A stretch of DNA of 64,000 bases from the NCBI GenBank assembly GCA_963741405.1, contig CAVUHX010000039.1, positions 496,001 to 560,000 of the forward strand, in the 5' to 3' direction. The DNA comes from Roseiarcus sp963741405 (GTDB taxonomy: Bacteria; Pseudomonadota; Alphaproteobacteria; Rhizobiales; Beijerinckiaceae). Positions within the stretch are counted from its first letter, which is position 1, and every line of letters starts with the position of its first letter. Under the pieces are notes generated by a model. The model saw only the letters and a program-made list of their open reading frames with translations, searched no databases and was not told where the DNA came from. Positions 44,016 through 53,044 of the stretch are shown piece by piece. The position numbers were made by a program, and so were the translations under genes.

Positions 44016-45728
44016 ATGGCGTCAGTCAGCGGATTTGCCCACTCGGAAGCCGCGGTTCACGAAGAGCACGGCCATCCGACCGGCTGGCGTCGTTATCTGC
44101 TTTCAACCAATCACAAAGACATTGGCACGCTCTACCTCGTCTTTGCCGTCTGCGCGGGCTTGATAGGCACGGCCCTCTCCATCGCGATCCGCGCTGAGCT
44201 CATGTTTCCCGGGATACAGGTCTTTACGGCGATCTCGGACGTTCTCACCGGCGACGGGTCGGTTGACGCCGCTAAAAATATGTACAACGTGTTTTTTACC
44301 AGCCACGCCCTCATCATGATCTTCTTCATGGTCATGCCAGCAATGATGGGGGGGTTCGGCAACTGGTTCGTGCCCTTGTTGATCGGAGCGCCCGACATGG
44401 CGTTTCCGCGCCTGAACAATCTCTCGTTTTGGCTGCTCGCCGCATCGTTCTGCCTGGTCATCACTTCGTTGTTCGTGGAAGGATCGCCCGGTATGAAAGG
44501 CTTCGGTGGAGGCTGGGTGCTCTACCCGCCGATGGCTTCCGATGTGGGCGCCCCGGGTCCGGCGGTCGATTTCGTCATTCTGTCGATGCATCTGGCCGGC
44601 ATGTCCTCGATCCTCGGCTCCATCAATTTCATCGCAACGATATTCAACATGCGCGCGCCTGGAATGACGATGTTCCGGATGCCGCTGTTCGTTTGGTCGG
44701 TACTGGTGACGGCGTTCCTGCTTTTGCTCGCGCTGCCGGTTCTGGCCGGCGCGCTGACAATGCTCCTGACCGACCGCAACTTCCACACGACGTTCTTCGA
44801 ACCGTCGGGTGGCGGCGATCCCATACTCTATCAGCATCTGTTCTGGTTCTTCGGCCACCCGGAAGTCTATATCCTGATTATTCCCGGGTTCGGCATCGTC
44901 AGCCAGGTTGTCTCGACCTTCGCCAAGAAGCCGGTGTTCGGCTATGTCGGAATGGTCTACGCGATGCTGGCGATCGCGCTGCTAGGCTTCATGGTCTGGG
45001 CGCATCACATGTTCACCACCGGCATGTCGCTCAACGCGCAACGCTACTACGTGTTCGCGACCATGGTGATCGCGGTGCCGACAGGGGTGAAGGTGTTCTC
45101 TTGGATCGCCACAATGTGGGGCGGCTCGATGTCGCTCAGGCCCCCCATGCTTTGGGCGATCGGCTTCATATTCGTCTTCACCGTCGGCGGAGTCACCGGC
45201 GTCGTGCTCGCCAACGCCGCTATCGACCGTTACGTGCACGACACGTACTACGTTGTCGCGCATTTCCACTACACGATGTCGCTCGGAGCGGTGTTCTCGA
45301 TCTTCGCGGGCTTCTATTACTGGTTCCCGAAGATGACCGGCTATCTCTACGACGAGAGGCTGGCGAAATGGCACTTTTGGACGACGTTCGTCGGCATCAA
45401 TTTCACATTTTTCCCCCAGCACTTCCTTGGATTCGCCGGAATGCCTCGGCGAATCATCGACTACACCGACGCCTACTGGCTCTGGAATGTCGTTTCCTCC
45501 GTTGGCGCGTACATTTCCGGCGCTGGCGCACTCGTCTTCGTTTATCTGATTTACGAGGCCTTCTCCGCCAAACGCGCCGCCGGAAACAACCCGTGGGGCC
45601 CGGGAGCCACGACACTGGAGTGGACAGTGTCGTCGCCGCCGCCTTTCCACTCCTTCGTCACTCCGCCGCACATTCCCGGATATGACGAGCACGGGGAACC
45701 AGTCGTGGCTGCGGGGAGTGCGCATTGA
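44016..45728 (+). CDS. ctaD: cytochrome c oxidase subunit I
   Basis: The 570-aa haem-copper subunit reduces oxygen at the haem a3-CuB centre and pumps protons. The family hallmark WFFGHPEVYILIIPGFG supplies a CuB His and the cross-linked Tyr (HPEVY), placing it in the A-type group. Haem ligands occur in TSHALIMIFFMVMPAMMGGFG and VVAHFHYTMSLGAVF. D-channel residues (NWFVPLLIGAPDMAFPRLNN) are present. Its stop overlaps the ctaG start (TTGA). Confidence 0.96.
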   Translation: MASVSGFAHSEAAVHEEHGHPTGWRRYLLSTNHKDIGTLYLVFAVCAGLIGTALSIAIRAELMFPGIQVFTAISDVLTGDGSVDAAKNMYNVFFTSHALIMIFFMVMPAMMGGFGNWFVPLLIGAPDMAFPRLNNLSFWLLAASFCLVITSLFVEGSPGMKGFGGGWVLYPPMASDVGAPGPAVDFVILSMHLAGMSSILGSINFIATIFNMRAPGMTMFRMPLFVWSVLVTAFLLLLALPVLAGALTMLLTDRNFHTTFFEPSGGGDPILYQHLFWFFGHPEVYILIIPGFGIVSQVVSTFAKKPVFGYVGMVYAMLAIALLGFMVWAHHMFTTGMSLNAQRYYVFATMVIAVPTGVKVFSWIATMWGGSMSLRPPMLWAIGFIFVFTVGGVTGVVLANAAIDRYVHDTYYVVAHFHYTMSLGAVFSIFAGFYYWFPKMTGYLYDERLAKWHFWTTFVGINFTFFPQHFLGFAGMPRRIIDYTDAYWLWNVVSSVGAYISGAGALVFVYLIYEAFSAKRAAGNNPWGPGATTLEWTVSSPPPFHSFVTPPHIPGYDEHGEPVVAAGSAH

Positions 45729-46318
45729 GCACACCCGGCGACGACCTCGCTCGCCGCAACCGCCGCCTCGCACTCGGTGGCATGGGCTTCGTGGCCGCGA
45801 TGATGGCACTCGCCTATGCTGCGGTGCCGTTCTACGCCGCGTTTTGTCGCGCGACCGGGTACGAGGGCACGCCGCAGATCGCGACCCAGAACGCCACGTC
45901 CGCGGGACGCCGGACGGTGCGCGTGGCGTTCGACACAAATGTCGCGCCGGGCCTTGCCTGGAGCTTCGAGCCGGAGAGTGACAGCGTCGCCGTTCGCACG
46001 GGACGGACCGTGACGGTCTTCTTCCGCGCCAGCAACCTCAGCGACAAGCCGACCTCCGCCAACGCGACCTTCAACGTGACGCCGGAAGTGTCCGGCGGCT
46101 ACTTCGACAAAATCCAGTGCTTCTGTTTCAGCGAACAGCATCTCGGGCCGCACGAGACCGCGGAATGGCCGGTGGTGTTCTTTCTCGATCCGAAGCTCGA
46201 GGTGGACGATTCGATGGCGAAAGTCGATTCGATCACGCTTTCCTACACACTGTTTGCCGCCCCGTCCCCAAGGGCGTCCAACGCCGACACCCGCGAACGT
46301 TCCGGCCCGGCCGGTTGA
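45725..46318 (+). CDS. ctaG: cytochrome c oxidase assembly protein CtaG/Cox11
   Basis: The 197-aa protein delivers copper to the CuB site of subunit I. It has one N-terminal membrane helix (MGFVAAMMALAYAAVPFYAAFCRATGY) with the conserved PFY..FC. A periplasmic domain contains the copper-binding IQCFCFSEQ (C-F-C) motif. The start is a TTG overlapping the ctaD stop by 4 bp; MSTPGDDLARRNRR fits the family N-terminus. The haem O synthase gene ctaB, often placed just before ctaG, is absent here. Confidence 0.93.
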   Translation: MSTPGDDLARRNRRLALGGMGFVAAMMALAYAAVPFYAAFCRATGYEGTPQIATQNATSAGRRTVRVAFDTNVAPGLAWSFEPESDSVAVRTGRTVTVFFRASNLSDKPTSANATFNVTPEVSGGYFDKIQCFCFSEQHLGPHETAEWPVVFFLDPKLEVDDSMAKVDSITLSYTLFAAPSPRASNADTRERSGPAG

Positions 46319-46336
46319 TGAAAGAGGAGCGCAACA

Positions 46337-47194
46337 ATGACTGACGCCCCGATGCCGGCCCGGGCAGGGTTTCATCTGGTCGACCCGAGCCCGTGGCCGA
46401 TCATCGCCGCCGGATTCGCGCTTGTGACCGCGATTGGGCTCATCACGTTCATGCATGGCGTCGGGATCGGCCCGCTGGTGCTCGCCGTCGGCGGCGCGGG
46501 CATCCTCTTTACTATGGCCGGCTGGTGGAGAGATGTGATTTTCGAGGCGCAGGGCGGCTATCACAATGCGATCGTCCGGCACGGCCTGACGCTCGGGATG
46601 CTCCTTTTCATCGCCTCGGAGGTGATGTTCTTCGTCGCCTGGTTCTGGGCGTTCTTCGCCTCGTCGCTCGGCGCGGCAGACCCTCAGGTCGTGGGGCGGC
46701 TCGACTTCACCGGGGGCATGTGGCCGCCGAAGGGCACCGAAGTGCTCGATCCGCTGCGGCTGCCACTGATGAACACCTTCGTTCTTGTGACGTCGAGCTT
46801 CGCGGTCAATGTCGCACACGACGACCTGCGCGAGGGCAATCGCCAGGGATTCAAGAATTTTCTCCTGGTCGGAATTCTTCTCGGCGTCCTGTTCGCGATC
46901 ACGCAGGCCTACGAGTACATTCATGCGCCCTTTGGCTTTAAGAACTCGATCTATGGCGCGACCTTCTTCATGGCGACCGGGTTCCACGGAGCGCATGTCA
47001 TCATCGGCGTCATTTTCCTGGCGGTCTGCCTTGCGCGCGCCTGGGCCGGACAGATGACGCCGCGTCAGCATCTCGGTTTCCAGTTCGCCGCTTGGTACTG
47101 GCATTTCGTCGACGTGGTGTGGATCTTTCTGTTCACCTGCATCTACATCTGGGGCTCCTGGGGAGCCCCAATCGAAGGGGCGGCCGGCGGTTGA
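46337..47194 (+). CDS. coxC: cytochrome c oxidase subunit III
   Basis: The 285-aa protein has seven membrane helices. FHLVDPSPWPIIAA at the N-terminus, LFIASEVMFFVAWFWAFF with the conserved SEVMFF Glu, and YYWHFVDVVWIFLF-like WYWHFVDVVWIFLFTCIYIW at the C-terminus are diagnostic. Subunit III stabilises the D-channel proton path in subunit I. GAGGAG lies 10 bp before the ATG. It closes the oxidase operon. Confidence 0.95.
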   Translation: MTDAPMPARAGFHLVDPSPWPIIAAGFALVTAIGLITFMHGVGIGPLVLAVGGAGILFTMAGWWRDVIFEAQGGYHNAIVRHGLTLGMLLFIASEVMFFVAWFWAFFASSLGAADPQVVGRLDFTGGMWPPKGTEVLDPLRLPLMNTFVLVTSSFAVNVAHDDLREGNRQGFKNFLLVGILLGVLFAITQAYEYIHAPFGFKNSIYGATFFMATGFHGAHVIIGVIFLAVCLARAWAGQMTPRQHLGFQFAAWYWHFVDVVWIFLFTCIYIWGSWGAPIEGAAGG

Positions 47195-47238
47195 CGGTCG
47201 GTCCGGCCACCCTGCGGAGGAGCCTCGGGGGAACCTCA

Positions 47239-47664
47239 ATGACAGCTTTCGGCGACAGGACAGACCCGCTGAAAGGCGTTCAGGTCGGCATGACCGGCCG
47301 CCAGCAGGAACTCGTCACCAAGGATCTCACAGTCGGCGGCCATGTCGAGGGAATGCCGCTCGTCTATGGCACGCCGATGATGATCATGCTGATAGAGAAG
47401 GCGTCGGGCCTCGCCGTCGCAGGCCATCTGCCTCCCGGATGGGTGACGGTGGGCGCGGAGGTCAGCATCCGCCATCTCGCGCCGACGGCGATCGGGCGCA
47501 CCGTCACCGCGACGGCTGAGGTCGTCGAGGTTCAGGGGCGCAGCGTGCTGTTCGCGGTCGAGGCGCACGACCGGGATCGCAGGATCGGCGAGGGCATGCA
47601 CCGGCGCGGGGCCGTCAATCTGGAAAGATTCGCCAATCGCTGCGGATCGCGAAGCGCTTCCTAA
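47239..47664 (+). CDS. hotdog-fold thioesterase (FlK-like)
   Basis: The 141-aa product starts MTAFGDRTDPLKGVQVG. Its body (VEGMPLVYGTPMMIMLIEKASGLAV, then GWVTVGAEVSIRHLAPTAIGRTVTATAEV) matches the hotdog thioesterase group related to fluoroacetyl-CoA thioesterase FlK: VYGTP.M...E followed by G..V.H. The Thr, Glu and His of these blocks (TPMM, IEKAS, IRHLAPT) are the usual catalytic positions. The substrate is unknown. Its 3' end overlaps the convergent MscS gene by 4 bp. Confidence 0.75.
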   Translation: MTAFGDRTDPLKGVQVGMTGRQQELVTKDLTVGGHVEGMPLVYGTPMMIMLIEKASGLAVAGHLPPGWVTVGAEVSIRHLAPTAIGRTVTATAEVVEVQGRSVLFAVEAHDRDRRIGEGMHRRGAVNLERFANRCGSRSAS

Positions 47665-48515
47665 AACAGGCGTGACGGGTCGCTGTCGGCAGGAATCGTT
47701 CGGATGATCTGGGTCGGAGGCAGGCCCGCCGCGTCCAACGCACGCTGCGCCGCGTCGAGGATCGATCGCTGGACCGCGCCGACGCCCTCCCGATCCGCCC
47801 AGAAGCGGCACGTCGCAAGCGGCGCGCCGGCGGTCATACTGGCGACGAACACCTCCGGTCGCGGCTCTTTCAGGACCCCGGTCTCCTTGTCCATCACAGC
47901 GCCCAGGATCGCCCTTGCGCGCTCCATGTCGGCGTCCGGCGCAAAGCCGACATTGAAGCTGACGAGGCGGCTGGCAGTCCGGGAATGGTTGCGCAGCGGG
48001 AATGTCCAGATCGCCGAATTTGGCGCGAACACGAACAGGCCTTCGTAGGTTTCGAGCGTGCAGGCGAAGAGACCGATTTCCTTCACCGTGCCAGCGAAGG
48101 GGGTTCCGCTGACGATTTCGATATAGTCGCCAACCCGGAAGGGCCTCAGCCACAGCAGCATGATGCCTGCCGCGATATTGGCAAGCGTCCCCTGCAGGGC
48201 GAGGCCGATCGCGAGACCGGCGGCGCCGAGGGCGGCGAGGAGGGAGGCGGTCTGCACGCCGATCTGGCTCAACGCCGCCACGAACGCCAGGATGAGGACG
48301 CCGTAGCGCGCGGCGGCGGCGAGCGCCGGACGCGCGGTTTCGTCGACATGCCCCGTGCGGGCCAGCGTCGCTGAAATGGTGCGCGCGGCCCATTTGGCCG
48401 CGAACGAGCCGCCCACCAGGATGACGCAAGCGACGGCCAGACGGGGCAAGAGAAACTCCGCCGACGTCCAGGCGAAGTCCGAAAGGCTCTGGATCGCGGT
48501 CGGGAGGGGAGTCAT
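47661..48515 (-). CDS. MscS-family mechanosensitive channel
   Basis: The 284-aa membrane protein has three N-terminal helices. The pore helix carries the Gly/Ala pattern AALGAAGLAIGLALQGTLANIAAGIMLL and is followed by LRPFRVGDYIEI, the MscS family signature. A cytoplasmic beta domain follows (VFAPNSAIWTFPLRNHSR matches the usual PN..........NYS motif). It releases solutes upon membrane tension. Length is close to that of E. coli MscS. Confidence 0.9.
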   Translation of the reverse strand: MTPLPTAIQSLSDFAWTSAEFLLPRLAVACVILVGGSFAAKWAARTISATLARTGHVDETARPALAAAARYGVLILAFVAALSQIGVQTASLLAALGAAGLAIGLALQGTLANIAAGIMLLWLRPFRVGDYIEIVSGTPFAGTVKEIGLFACTLETYEGLFVFAPNSAIWTFPLRNHSRTASRLVSFNVGFAPDADMERARAILGAVMDKETGVLKEPRPEVFVASMTAGAPLATCRFWADREGVGAVQRSILDAAQRALDAAGLPPTQIIRTIPADSDPSRLF

Positions 48516-48629
48516 GCGTTCAAACCGGGAACCTCATGGCCTACACGGCGATGCGGACGCCTCGCTCCTTTTCGCCGCTCGCAATCCCGAACGTCAATCT
48601 GGTATGAAGGCGCAGACAGGGAGGGAAAC

Positions 48630-48995
48630 ATGCTGGAACGGATTCTCGACGCGCCCGCGACCACGCTCGCGCTGATGGCGAGCGGAACGATCATGGCGCG
48701 AGACGTCGAGGCGGCGATCGAGGCGGCCTTGGGCCCGTCGAACGCGGCGACCGGCCTCGTCGTCGTCATCGACCGGGAGTTCGACGGCTACATGGCCGAA
48801 CTCGCGCGCGGGCTTGCGACTGCGGCCCTGGCGCACAGGTCGCTGGTGAAACTTGCGGTCGTAACCGACCGCGATCGGATGGACGAAGCAAGCCTCAGCG
48901 GCTTCAGCGCATCGGCCGTGCCGATCCGGGTCTTCGCGACGGCTGACAGGAACATGGCGTTCGATTGGGCGGCTGGCGCCCGGCGGGGCGAATAG
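48630..48995 (+). CDS. SpoIIAA-like (STAS-fold) protein
   Basis: The 121-aa product (MLERILDAPATTLALMASGTIMARDVEAAIEAAL) shows the strand-helix pattern of the SpoIIAA-like family. VVVIDREFDGY, the central LVKLAVVTDRDRMDE and the C-terminal PIRVFATADRNMAFDWAA segments fit that family. The function is unknown; some members bind lipids or regulators. The assignment is by overall pattern, not by a catalytic motif. Confidence 0.6.
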   Translation: MLERILDAPATTLALMASGTIMARDVEAAIEAALGPSNAATGLVVVIDREFDGYMAELARGLATAALAHRSLVKLAVVTDRDRMDEASLSGFSASAVPIRVFATADRNMAFDWAAGARRGE

Positions 48996-49039
48996 CGGCG
49001 CTCTGTTCGGCACAAGTTGCGAACGGAGTTCTCCCTGTT

Positions 49040-50635
49040 TCTCCCTGGTAACAGATCCTATGCGGGTGGACGGCGGCCGGACTTGGTAGGCTGAGCTTCC
49101 ACACCAGCATGGAGGCAACCGATGGAGTCCGTCCCCTCTGCGACCGTTGTCGCGGCCACCGTCCGAGCGAATGCTATCACGTTGTTCGCCTCGCTCGAAT
49201 TGAGCAAATCGAAATGGGTTGTGACGATGAACAGTCCGGGCAGCGAGAAGTTTTCCAGGCATACAGTTGAAGGAGGAAACGGCGGCTGTTTGCTCGGCCT
49301 TCTTTCGCGGTGGCGGGGGAAGGCCGAGGAGCGCTACGGCGTTGCGATCAAGACGGTGGTTATTCAGGAAGCGGGACTGGACGGGTTCTGGATTCATCGG
49401 CTGCTGCTCGCGAACGGGATCGAGAGCCATGTCGTCGATGCGGGTTCGATCGCGGTCGCGCGGCGGCATCGGCGGGCCAAGACCGATTCGATCGACGGCG
49501 AGACACTGTTGCGGACGCTGATGGCCTGGGGTCGGGGTGAGCGGCGGGTCTGTTCCATGGTTCAGGCGCCGAGCCCGGAAGACGAGGATCGCCGGCGTCT
49601 GACGCGTGAGCGCGGCACGCTGGTCAAGGAACGCATTCAGCATACCAATCGGATCCGGGGGCTGCTCAGCGGCCAGGGCGTCCGGGATTACAATCCGCTT
49701 CGGCGCGATTGTCTTGAACGGCTTGAAGCGCTGCGGACCGGCGACGGCCGTCCTCTGCCGCCGCTGCTGAAGGCGGAAATCCTCCGGGAACTCGATCGGA
49801 TAGCGGTGGTGACGACGCAACTGGCTACGGTCGAACGCGCCCGCGACGCGCTGGTCCATACGGAAGTCGAGAAGCCGGACACTCCCGCCGGCGTGCTCAT
49901 CAAGCTCAAGGGCATCGGCCCTGAGTTCGCCTCGCTCCTGTGGCTGGAAGCGTTGTTTCGCAGCTTCGCCAACCGACGCCAGGTAGGGGCTTACGGCGGA
50001 TTGGCGCCCAGTCCCTGGCAGAGCGGGAGCATCGAACGGGATCAAGGCATCTCGAAGTCGGGCAATCACCGCCTGCGCCGAACCATGATCGAGCTTGCCT
50101 GGTCGTGGCTGCGTCATCAGCCCAACTCGGCGTTGAGCCGCTGGTTTCGGGCGCGGGTCGGCGCCGCCAAAGGGCGAATCCGCCGGATCGCCATCGTGGC
50201 GCTGGCCCGCAAACTCCTCGTCGCCCTGTGGCGCTATGTCACCCAGGGCGTCGTTCCCGAGGGCGCCGAGCTCAAGGCGGCATGATCCAATGGCTCGACC
50301 CGCTCCAGCGAGGGCTCAATCCACCTCAGCAATGGCTTAACCCACTCCACCCATTCCAGCGAAGCTGAATATTGGCTTCGCCGGATCCGGGCGGGCGGTG
50401 ACCGGTGTTTTCCCTTGGCTGAAACACGCCGCTTAACAGGATGGTCCCGCCAACCCGAGCCCGATGCCCTCGAGCATGAGGGATTATGGTCCGAGCCCAG
50501 GCTCAACCGGATGTGAGGTGATGCGGCCATCAAGGCTGCATGGCGAAAAACGGGCTCACGCTTCGGATCCAAACCCAAAGGAGAACGCAAAATGACGAAA
50601 TGAAAATCACCCTTGACCGGAAACGCCCCATGTGA
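49040..50635. mobile_element. IS110-family element, complete, boundaries approximate
   Basis: An intact IS110-family transposase gene is followed by about 350 bp of non-coding DNA that ends in a stretch (CTTGACCGGAAACGCCCC near 50612-50630) typical of such elements. A short leader (TTGGTAGGCTGAGCTTCCACACC) precedes the gene. IS110 elements lack strong inverted repeats and target duplications, so the ends cannot be fixed from one copy. A diverged internal fragment of a related element is at 24200-24628. Confidence 0.55.
49122..50285 (+). CDS. IS110-family transposase (DEDD recombinase)
   Basis: The 387-aa enzyme has the N-terminal RuvC-like DEDD domain (LFASLELSKSKWVV, TVVIQEAGLDGF, RRAKTDSIDGETLLR). 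A long helical linker and the C-terminal Tnp2 domain follow, with KLKGIGPEFASLLWLEA and GGLAPSPWQSG, and then SKSGNHRLRRTMIELAW, which includes the conserved serine region. These transposases use a structured bridge RNA made from the element's non-coding end. The frame is complete. Confidence 0.92.
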   Translation: MESVPSATVVAATVRANAITLFASLELSKSKWVVTMNSPGSEKFSRHTVEGGNGGCLLGLLSRWRGKAEERYGVAIKTVVIQEAGLDGFWIHRLLLANGIESHVVDAGSIAVARRHRRAKTDSIDGETLLRTLMAWGRGERRVCSMVQAPSPEDEDRRRLTRERGTLVKERIQHTNRIRGLLSGQGVRDYNPLRRDCLERLEALRTGDGRPLPPLLKAEILRELDRIAVVTTQLATVERARDALVHTEVEKPDTPAGVLIKLKGIGPEFASLLWLEALFRSFANRRQVGAYGGLAPSPWQSGSIERDQGISKSGNHRLRRTMIELAWSWLRHQPNSALSRWFRARVGAAKGRIRRIAIVALARKLLVALWRYVTQGVVPEGAELKAA

Positions 50636-50827
50636 GGGGAAGCTGTGCCTTCTTCGTCCGCGTCGGATGACGAAAGCTCGTTGTTTTCCATGTTGTTGCG
50701 TAACAATGCTCACCTAGCGCGTCAGGAAAAATAACAGGAAGCATTTTGGCCTGTCTCCGGCGAGAACAGGGAGCGCAAGGCCAGAGGCGGAAATCCGCTC
50801 CGGGGAGGCGCGCACGCCCGACTCTGC
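50286..50827 (+). other. long 3' non-coding region after the IS110 transposase
   Basis: No gene is supported over 540 bp. The first ~350 bp belong to the IS110 element and are the likely source of its bridge RNA if it is of the IS1111 type, in which that RNA lies downstream of the transposase. Short repeats such as CCACCTCAGCAATGG/CCACTCCACCCATTCC and GAGCATGAGGGATTATGG suggest stem-loops. The last ~190 bp, up to the IS1634-like copy, are unassigned. Confidence 0.4.
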
Positions 50828-50833
50828 TTTAAT
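50828..50833. repeat. 6-bp target-site duplication, copy 2 of the IS1634-like element (left)
   Basis: TTTAAT at 50828-50833 is repeated at 52793-52798 on the other side of the element. Confidence 0.85.
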
Positions 50834-52792
50834 CGGAGCTTCTTTCTTTCGCGAGGGTCAAGCCTCTGATTTTGCGCATATTTGGGGTTGCGAGGGGTGA
50901 AAATGTAGCCATGTAAATCAGATATTTTTGTTGATTGTGCGACGCGCATCCGCTATCCTACGCCCATGTACATCGAGACCGTCCCCAACCGCGGCTCCCC
51001 GCCCGCGATCCTGCTGCGCGAGAGCTACCGGGACGGCAAGACCGTGCGAAAGCGCACGCTGCTCAACCTCTCCCATTGGCCGGCCGAGCACGTCGAGGGG
51101 CTGCGCGGCGTCCTCAAGGGCGGGGTCGTGATGCCGCCGGGCGAACAGCCCTTCGTCATCGAGCGTTCGCTGCCGCATGGCCATGTCGCAGCCGTCCTGG
51201 GCGCGACGCGCGCGATCGGCCTCGACAAAATCATCGGTCCCAAGGCCACGCGCGAGACCGACCCCGAGAGCTGTCGACCGGTCGACCTCGTCCTGGCCAT
51301 GATCGTCAGCCGCATCATCGCCCCGGCCTCCAAGCTCGCCACAGCCAGGGCGCTCGATCCCGCCACCGCCGCCTCGAGCCTCGGCGTCGAGCTGGCCTTG
51401 GGCGACGTCCGCGAGGACGAGTTCTACGCTGCGCTCGACTGGCTCCTCGAACGCCAGGGTCCGATCGAGACCGCGCTGGCAAAGCGCCACCTGAAGGGCG
51501 GGACGCTGGTGCTCTACGACGTCTCGTCGAGCTATGTCGAAGGCCGCTGCTGCCCCTTGGCCAAACGCGGCTACAACCGCGACGGCAAGAAGGGGAAGTT
51601 GCAGATCGTCTATGGCCTTCTGTGCGCGCCCGACGGCTGTCCCGTCGCCATCGAGGTGTTCGAAGGCAACACCGGCGATCCCATGACGCTCGCCGATCAG
51701 GTTTCGAAGCTGAAGCGCCGCTTCGCCATCGACCACGTCGTGCTGGTCGGCGATCGCGGCATGATCACCCAGGCGCGCATCGACGAGGATCTGCGCCCCG
51801 CCGGGCTCGACTGGATCACCGCCTTGCGCGCGCCTGCGCTCAAGGAGCTGGTCGGCGGCGGACATTTGCAGATGTCGCTGTTCGACGAGCGCGACATGGC
51901 GGCGATCACGTCGCCCGAGTTTCCCGGCGAGCGGCTGATCGTCTGCCGCAACCCGGATCTCGCGCGCGAGCGCGCCCGCAAGCGCGAGGACCTCCTCGCC
52001 GCCACCGAGCGGGATCTCGCCAAGACCGTCGCCAGCGTGGCGCGCAAGACCCGTCCCTTGCGCGGCGCGGCCGAGATCGGCATCGCGGTCGGCGCCGTGC
52101 TCGGCAGGCACAAGATGGCCAAGCATTTCGAGCTGACGATCGCCGACGACCGGTTCGCCTTCGCCCGAAAGCGCGAGCAGATCGCGCAGGAAGCCGCGCT
52201 CGACGGCCTCTACGCCGTGCGCACCAGCCTGCCCGAAGAGACCCTCGCCGACAACACCGCGGTCAAGACGTACAAATCCTTGGCCATGGTGGAACGCGCC
52301 TTTCGCTGCCTGAAGACGGTCGACCTGCATGTCCGGCCGATCTACCATTGGCTGGAGGATCGGGTCCGCGCCCACGTGTTCCTGTGCATGCTGGCCTATT
52401 ACGTCGAGTGGCATATGCGCGAGCGCCTGGCGCCGATGCTCTACGACGACGACAAGGCCGCCGCCGAGGCCCTGCGCGAGAGCCCGGTCGCCAAGGCGCA
52501 GCGCTCCCCCGCCGCCCTCGCCAAGAGCGCCACGGGCCGCGCCGCCGACGGCGCCCCGGTCCACTCCTTCCAGACCCTGCTCGCCGACCTCGCGACCCTC
52601 GCACGCAACACCGTCGTGATCGCGAACGCGCCGGACCGCCCCTTCACCATCCTCACCCGCCCGACTCCGATCCAGCAAAAGGCCTTCGACCTCCTGGGAT
52701 TCCCCATCGCCTGTACCCAGTAGCAGCGACCCCGGAGCCGCTCGCCGTGAGCGAGATCAATGACTTACGCTTCGTGAAAGAAAGAAGCTCGG
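50834..52792. mobile_element. IS1634-like insertion sequence, copy 2 (1959 bp)
   Basis: It is nearly identical to copy 1 (3287-5248), in the same orientation, with the same 21-bp ends and its own 6-bp duplication TTTAAT. It is shorter by one GAC codon. Both targets end in TAAT, hinting at target preference. Confidence 0.9.
50966..52723 (+). CDS. IS1634-family transposase, copy 2
   Basis: The 585-aa protein is the same as the copy-1 enzyme except for one Asp fewer (DDDK instead of DDDDK) and Ile in place of Thr in VVIANAPDRP. The catalytic residues D185, D263 and E443 are unchanged. The frame is intact. Confidence 0.92.
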   Translation: MYIETVPNRGSPPAILLRESYRDGKTVRKRTLLNLSHWPAEHVEGLRGVLKGGVVMPPGEQPFVIERSLPHGHVAAVLGATRAIGLDKIIGPKATRETDPESCRPVDLVLAMIVSRIIAPASKLATARALDPATAASSLGVELALGDVREDEFYAALDWLLERQGPIETALAKRHLKGGTLVLYDVSSSYVEGRCCPLAKRGYNRDGKKGKLQIVYGLLCAPDGCPVAIEVFEGNTGDPMTLADQVSKLKRRFAIDHVVLVGDRGMITQARIDEDLRPAGLDWITALRAPALKELVGGGHLQMSLFDERDMAAITSPEFPGERLIVCRNPDLARERARKREDLLAATERDLAKTVASVARKTRPLRGAAEIGIAVGAVLGRHKMAKHFELTIADDRFAFARKREQIAQEAALDGLYAVRTSLPEETLADNTAVKTYKSLAMVERAFRCLKTVDLHVRPIYHWLEDRVRAHVFLCMLAYYVEWHMRERLAPMLYDDDKAAAEALRESPVAKAQRSPAALAKSATGRAADGAPVHSFQTLLADLATLARNTVVIANAPDRPFTILTRPTPIQQKAFDLLGFPIACTQ

Positions 52793-53044
52793 TTTAATAG
52801 GCAGATATAACCATTTGAAAATAAAGAGAAAGACTTTGTCCGCGCCACGCGAAGACGCAGTTGCGCGATCTTCCCGGCAAGGCCCGGCGAAATCGTCTCG
52901 TTCCGCATTGCCGTGGGCGATGAAGGTCTTGCGTCGCGATGCCGTCCAACGAGAGCGGGGGGAGGCGGCCGAACCGTCGCGGCACCTATCGCTTCGTCGG
53001 GAAACGTGTCAGGGTTTTAACCGAGGCGCACTCCGGAGATCGTC

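Noticed and set aside
3281..52798. A 49-kb composite transposon bounded by the two IS1634-like copies
   Set aside because: Each copy has its own matching duplication (TCTAAT and TTTAAT). A composite would share one duplication at its outer ends.
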